Source of the DNA: Semisulcospira habei
Taxonomy: Eukaryota; Mollusca; Gastropoda; Semisulcospiridae
NCBI GenBank assembly: GCA_036245525.1
Contig: BTPG01000005.1
Location: 372,001 to 436,000, forward strand
Reading direction: 5' to 3'
Length of the DNA stretch: 64,000 nt
A program made the position numbers and the translations under genes. Within the stretch, counting starts at the first letter, position 1. Every line of letters starts with the position of its first letter. The notes below the pieces were generated by a model. That model saw only the letters and a list, made by a program, of their open reading frames with translations, had not been told where the DNA came from and ran no database searches. This document shows, one piece after another, positions 60,701 through 64,000 of this stretch.

Positions 60701-61396
60701 CTGGGGGACTCGACGGAGGAGTCAGCGGGTTAGAAGAAGGGGGCCATAAGCCGCGTAGGGTACCAACAGGCGATAAGGGTCGCGGTGCCCGGGGCTCAAG
60801 GAGGGGGCACAAGCGGCTAGGCGACTCGCCGTAGGAGTCAGCGGGCCCAGAGACTGAGGTCGAAGTGCCGAAGTGAGAACGAAGGCGACAAGGTCGCGGC
60901 GCCCGGCTCAAGGAGGGGAGCACACGGACTTAAGTTGGGGCCGAAGGCCGACGCGTGAACTAATTGGCGACCAGGTCACGGGGCCCAGGGCTCAAGGCGG
61001 GGGCACAAAGCGGCTCGGCGACTCGCCGGAGGAGTCCGCAGGCTTAGGAGGGGCCGTGAGGCCAACGCGTCTACAATAGGCAACAAGGTCGCAGTGCCCG
61101 GGGCTCAAGGAGGGGGGCACGTAGCCGGCTTGAGCTCAGTCCGAAGGCCGACGCGTAGACTAGTTAGCGACAAAGTCGCGGTGCCCGGGGCTCAAGGAGG
61201 GGGGCACGTAGCCAGCTAGGCGACTCGCCGGAGGTGTCAGCGGGCTTAGATGGGCCGAAGGCCGGTGCTTAAGCTAATTAGCGACAAGGTCGCGGTGCCC
61301 GGGGCTCATGGAGGGGGGCACGTAGCCGGCTTGGCGACTCGCCGGAGGAGTCAGCGGGCTCAAGAGGGGCCGCGAGGCCAAGCGTCAACTTCTTCT

Positions 61397-61429
<33 letters not shown>

Positions 61430-61790
61430 GTATGTAACAGGCGACAAGGTCGCGGTGCCCGGGGCTCAAGGAGGGGGGCACGTAGCCAGCTAGGCGACTC
61501 GCCGGAGGAGTCAGCGGGCTTAGAAGAAGGGCCAAAGGCCGACGCTTAACTAATTAGCGACCAAGGTCGCGGTGCCCGGGGCTCAAGGAGGGGGGCACGT
61601 AGCCGGCTTGGCGACTCGCCGGAGGAGTCAGCGGGCTTGAGTTTTGGCCGAGGGGCCGACGCGTGAACTAAGGCGACATGGTCGCGGTGCCCGGGGCTCC
61701 TTTTTACGGGAGGGGGGCACGTAGCCAGCTTGGCGACTCGCCGGAGGAGTCAGCGGGCTTAACGCGTCTACGAATAAGCTACAAACTTAC
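60670..61790 (+). repeat. GC-rich minisatellite in DIRS copy C
   Basis: About ten imperfect units of roughly 100-130 bp, each with AAGGTCGCGGTGCCCGGGGC, TCAAGGAGGGGGGCAC and GGCGACTCGCCGGAGGAGTC then AGCGGGCTTA. One unit contains a T run of about 30 (61399-61428). The array occupies the place where copy A has its Gag gene. Confidence 0.85.
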
Positions 61791-61959
61791 CAGGGACGAG
61801 AGGAGTGGCTATCCCATGTCCGAGGGCAGCTGGAACAATTCCGCCGTGCCGCGGAAGGTCCCAAGGAGGCGGAAGTCGCGGGTCGCTCGGCGGTGGAACA
61901 CCGGAGTAGAGACCAAGAACCTCCAGTCAAGCAGGGCAGCCAGCGCAGCCGATGACAGA

Positions 61960-62800
61960 GGAGCAGGTGGCACCCGGTCTACAGTATGGCGGACACCAGG
62001 CCACTGGAAGCCGCCGTCCTGGGCAGCAACGCACTTGGTACTGCAACACATACATGAAAGGTGACGGGCGGCGGGCAACTAACGCCGCCAGATAAAGCTC
62101 CGAATTAACGAGCAAAACTCACCGTTAAATGCGGAGAGAAAACAAACAGAAGTCCGAGCCAAGCACGACGTCCGGCCCCGCCGGGGGAGACGTATGTAGC
62201 GGACAAGACTTTACCTTTACATGGCGGAACTGCAGAGTGACGAAGCACAAAGCACCGGACACTAGGTCACTGGAAGTCGCCGAACTGGGAAGAGGCGCAC
62301 TTGGCAACTGCAACCCAAACCCAAACATGAAAGGCGACCGGCGGCGGGTAACAAACCCCGCCATTTAAAGCTTCGAAAATTAAGAGACACGCGAAACTGA
62401 CAGTGAATGCAAAGACAAACAACAGTAGCTCGAGCGAAGCCCGACGTCCGGCCCAGCCAGGCGAGACGTAGGAAGTGGCCGATACTCCACCTTTCCATGG
62501 CGGAACGGCAGAGTGACGAAGCACAAAGTACCAGACAGTAGGACACTGGAGGTCGACGTACTGGGGAGAGGCGCACTAGATAACTGCAGCCCATACCCAA
62601 ACATGAAAGGCGACCGGGGGCGGGTAACGAACCCCGCCATATAAAGCTTTGAAATCAAGAAACACTCTAAACTCACCGTGAAATGCGGAGAGAAACCAAC
62701 AGTAGCTCGAGCGAAGCCCGACGTCCGACCCAGCCAGGCGAGACGTCGGAAACGGCCGAGACTTTACCTGTCCATGGCGGAATGGCAGGGAGACGACGAC
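61960..62800 (+). repeat. Three ~300-bp tandem units in the DIRS copy C leader
   Basis: Units share CACTGGAAGCCGCCGTCCTG-type starts, AACTGCAACCCAAACCCAAA, CATGAAAGGCGACCGGCGGC, ACAAACCCCGCCATTTAAAG, CTCACCGTTAAATGCGGAGA and GCCCGACGTCCGGCCCAGCC words, at about 61985, 62265 and 62560. Probably repeated promoter/leader modules of the element, transcribed towards the left. Confidence 0.8.
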
Positions 62801-63212
62801 GGGAGCCTAGAAGGTTCCAGGGCCAGCCAAGAGCACGAGGCACAGACGAGGGCTAGCAGAGAAGACGGAGGCCACGCCAGAAGCGGTAGACGAGAGGCTA
62901 GGCGAAGGCAGGCCGGTAAGGGACGGTCGAACCGTACACAGTCTTTCCAAGGGTCAGAGGCTCAGGTAAAAGCGTCCGAACGCTAACAGCGAAGTAGACA
63001 ACTGGCTAAAGGAGACACCACCGGGCGCCTGACCGGATGGGCAGGGGAGGCTACTCTCGTCCCTGTTAGGGATCCCCGAAAGCTCTCTCGTCCCTATCAG
63101 GGATCCCCGAGAGCCTCCTGGGGGGACCCTTTGGGTCTTAGGCTAAAATTGGTAAGCAAGTAGACTATTTCCAGTTAGTCATGTCATCGGTAATGTGTTT
63201 TGAGGAAACAAA

Positions 63213-63270
63213 CAAAGGTAAATTTGGGATAGATATAAATTGGTCAAAAACGCCCATAGTTACTATCTCT
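63213..63270 (-). repeat. Polinton right terminal repeat, outer part
   Basis: GGTAAATTTGGGATAGATAT, AAATTGGTCAAAAACGCCC and ATAGTTACTATCTCT, the inverted match of 34074-34127. It is followed by ACCTC (63271-63275), the right target duplication. Confidence 0.9.
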
Positions 63271-64000
63271 ACCTCGGGTCCAGGAGTCACACCAGATGAG
63301 GTCCGTAAGGAACTCCATACCACGGTCCACGAAGTGGCGACACGGGGCGAGATCTGACTTGCCGAAGCTGATTATGAAGCCGCGGCTGTCGAGGAGGCCA
63401 GCAAGGCGTCTCGTTGCTGCTCCCAGGAGGGTGCTGACCGGTGGCGCCGGAGCAGATCGTCGACGTAGCTCGAGGAGGGGCTCGACGAAGCCCACCTGAC
63501 CGTGGCGAAGCCGCCGTCCAAGAGATGGGCGCCACCTGTGGCCGGCCAAGGACAGGCGGGGGAGGAGGCGGGGTCGGGGGGCGGGCGGGCGCAGTGGGCG
63601 GTGGGGACGTACGGGGAGAGGCGGCGACACCGGGAGGGTGGGTCCGGCGGTCCACAGGGAGCGACCCAGGGCCTCGTGGGCGGCCGGAAGCGGGAGGAGA
63701 TGACGCGGACAGGGCAAAGCTCCTCATCGCGTCTTTCACCAACTGCCAGGTCCTGGACTGAAGAGGAGGGATCGCCGAGCGGAGCCTGTCGCAGCTGTCT
63801 CCGTAGGTCCTGTGGGAGGTAGGGGCAGACGGCGAGCACAGCATTCCGGCGAGCAGGCCGCAGAGCGCAGTAGCGGCGAAGCGAGGACAAGCGCTGACAC
63901 GCCGCTCGGAAGGCGGTACTTCTTCCCCACAGCCAGAGCGAGGAGGTGCCCTAACAGCGGCGAGAAGGAGAAGAGCCAGCTCCAGAAGGTAGACGTGCGC
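63271..64000 (-). mobile_element. DIRS-like element copy B, right (5') part, continuing past the window
   Basis: Minus strand encodes SRGFIISFGKSDLAPCRHFV then MEFLTDLI up to the Polinton junction, the RT segment that precedes the part at 33960-34073. Before it lie damaged pieces of the RT core (SYVDDLLRRH around 63420-63450, which keeps the Tyr-Val-Asp-Asp box) and C-rich remnants of the Gag/RT boundary. Parts of the RT appear deleted relative to copy A. Confidence 0.82.

Larger units (their letters stand above)
56921..63212 (-). mobile_element. DIRS-like element copy C, inserted in the Polinton right terminal repeat
   Basis: About 6.3 kb. Inverted termini of about 220 bp (ACCGATGACATGACTAACTG, the CTCTCGGGGATCCCTGATAG block and its near duplicate, CAGGCGCCCGGTGGTGTC on the left; complements at 62998-63190). 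An internal complementary region lies at about 57207-57300. The ends meet the target at AAA without duplication, as expected for a tyrosine recombinase. Coding remains (57369-60700, minus strand) are strongly frameshifted, and the Gag region is replaced by tandem repeats. Confidence 0.9.
34074..63270. mobile_element. Maverick/Polinton (adintovirus-like) endogenous element with nested insertions
   Basis: Bounded by inverted ends AGAGATAGTAACTATGGGCG (34074) and its complement (63251-63270), with an ACCTC duplication in DIRS copy B. About 100 bp of terminal repeat is visible. The core (39.9-56.8 kb) encodes protein-primed DNA polymerase B, a retroviral-type integrase, an FtsK/HerA-type packaging ATPase, a double-jelly-roll major capsid protein, a penton-like protein and several conserved Polinton proteins. 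Insertions: LINE (about 36.2-39.1 kb), SINE3 (44748-45137), a TIR transposon (51885-56443) and DIRS copy C (56921-63212). Removing them leaves about 15 kb, a normal Polinton size. Many genes are frameshifted. Confidence 0.92.

Noticed and set aside
62129..62986. Overlapping frames on both strands at the right end
   Set aside because: Produced by the three 300-bp tandem units of DIRS copy C; no conserved protein pattern.

Overview
The window is animal nuclear DNA, probably from a marine invertebrate and most likely a mollusc. It has split genes with GT-AG introns, tRNA-derived SINEs, LINEs, hairpin MITEs and DIRS-type retroelements, and it carries a Maverick/Polinton, a virus-like giant transposon. 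The species call is inference.

Host genes occupy roughly 3-31 kb. MRPL30 (mitochondrial ribosomal protein uL30m) is on the minus strand, with a tiny first exon at 3612-3635 and a second exon at 2975-3223. A four-exon F-box protein of 481 codons, all introns phase 0, runs on the plus strand from 5140 to 12743. Six exons of the OST3/6-type oligosaccharyltransferase subunit TUSC3/MAGT1 run on the minus strand from 31235 to 23542 and encode its four-helix membrane half. The thioredoxin-like half must lie beyond 64 kb or be lost, because everything from 31.6 kb to the window end is nested transposon.

Host introns and spacers hold many palindromic MITEs with TTAACCC...GGGTTAA ends (families called P1 and P2 here), three SINE families, two tandem arrays (about 120-bp monomers at 7.68-9.4 kb, an exact 90-bp unit at 10.38-11.19 kb), LINE fragments, and a complete DIRS-like element (copy A, 17115-23123).

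From 31.6 kb the DNA is nested. DIRS copy B (31576-34073, resuming 63271-64000) is split by a Polinton (34074-63270) with AGAGATAG... ends and an ACCTC target duplication. The Polinton has in turn received a 5'-truncated CR1/L2-like LINE (36.2-39.1 kb), a SINE inside its capsid gene, a 4.56-kb DNA transposon with CAGACCTGCCTAC ends (51885-56443, itself filled with LINE, SINE and Penelope pieces), and DIRS copy C (56921-63212), which splits the right terminal repeat. Without these the Polinton is about 15 kb.

Polinton genes: a small proline-rich protein, a penton-like jelly roll, two conserved probable virion proteins, the double-jelly-roll major capsid protein, packaging ATPase, an unknown 114-aa protein, protein-primed DNA polymerase B, a retroviral-type integrase and four small proteins, three of them with predicted membrane segments or hydrophobic stretches. 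Capsid, ATPase, polymerase, integrase and others carry frameshifts or insertions, several in homopolymers, so this is a decaying endogenous copy (or partly an assembly with indel errors). No adenovirus-type protease was found. Several genes share an AATAAAAATG start context.
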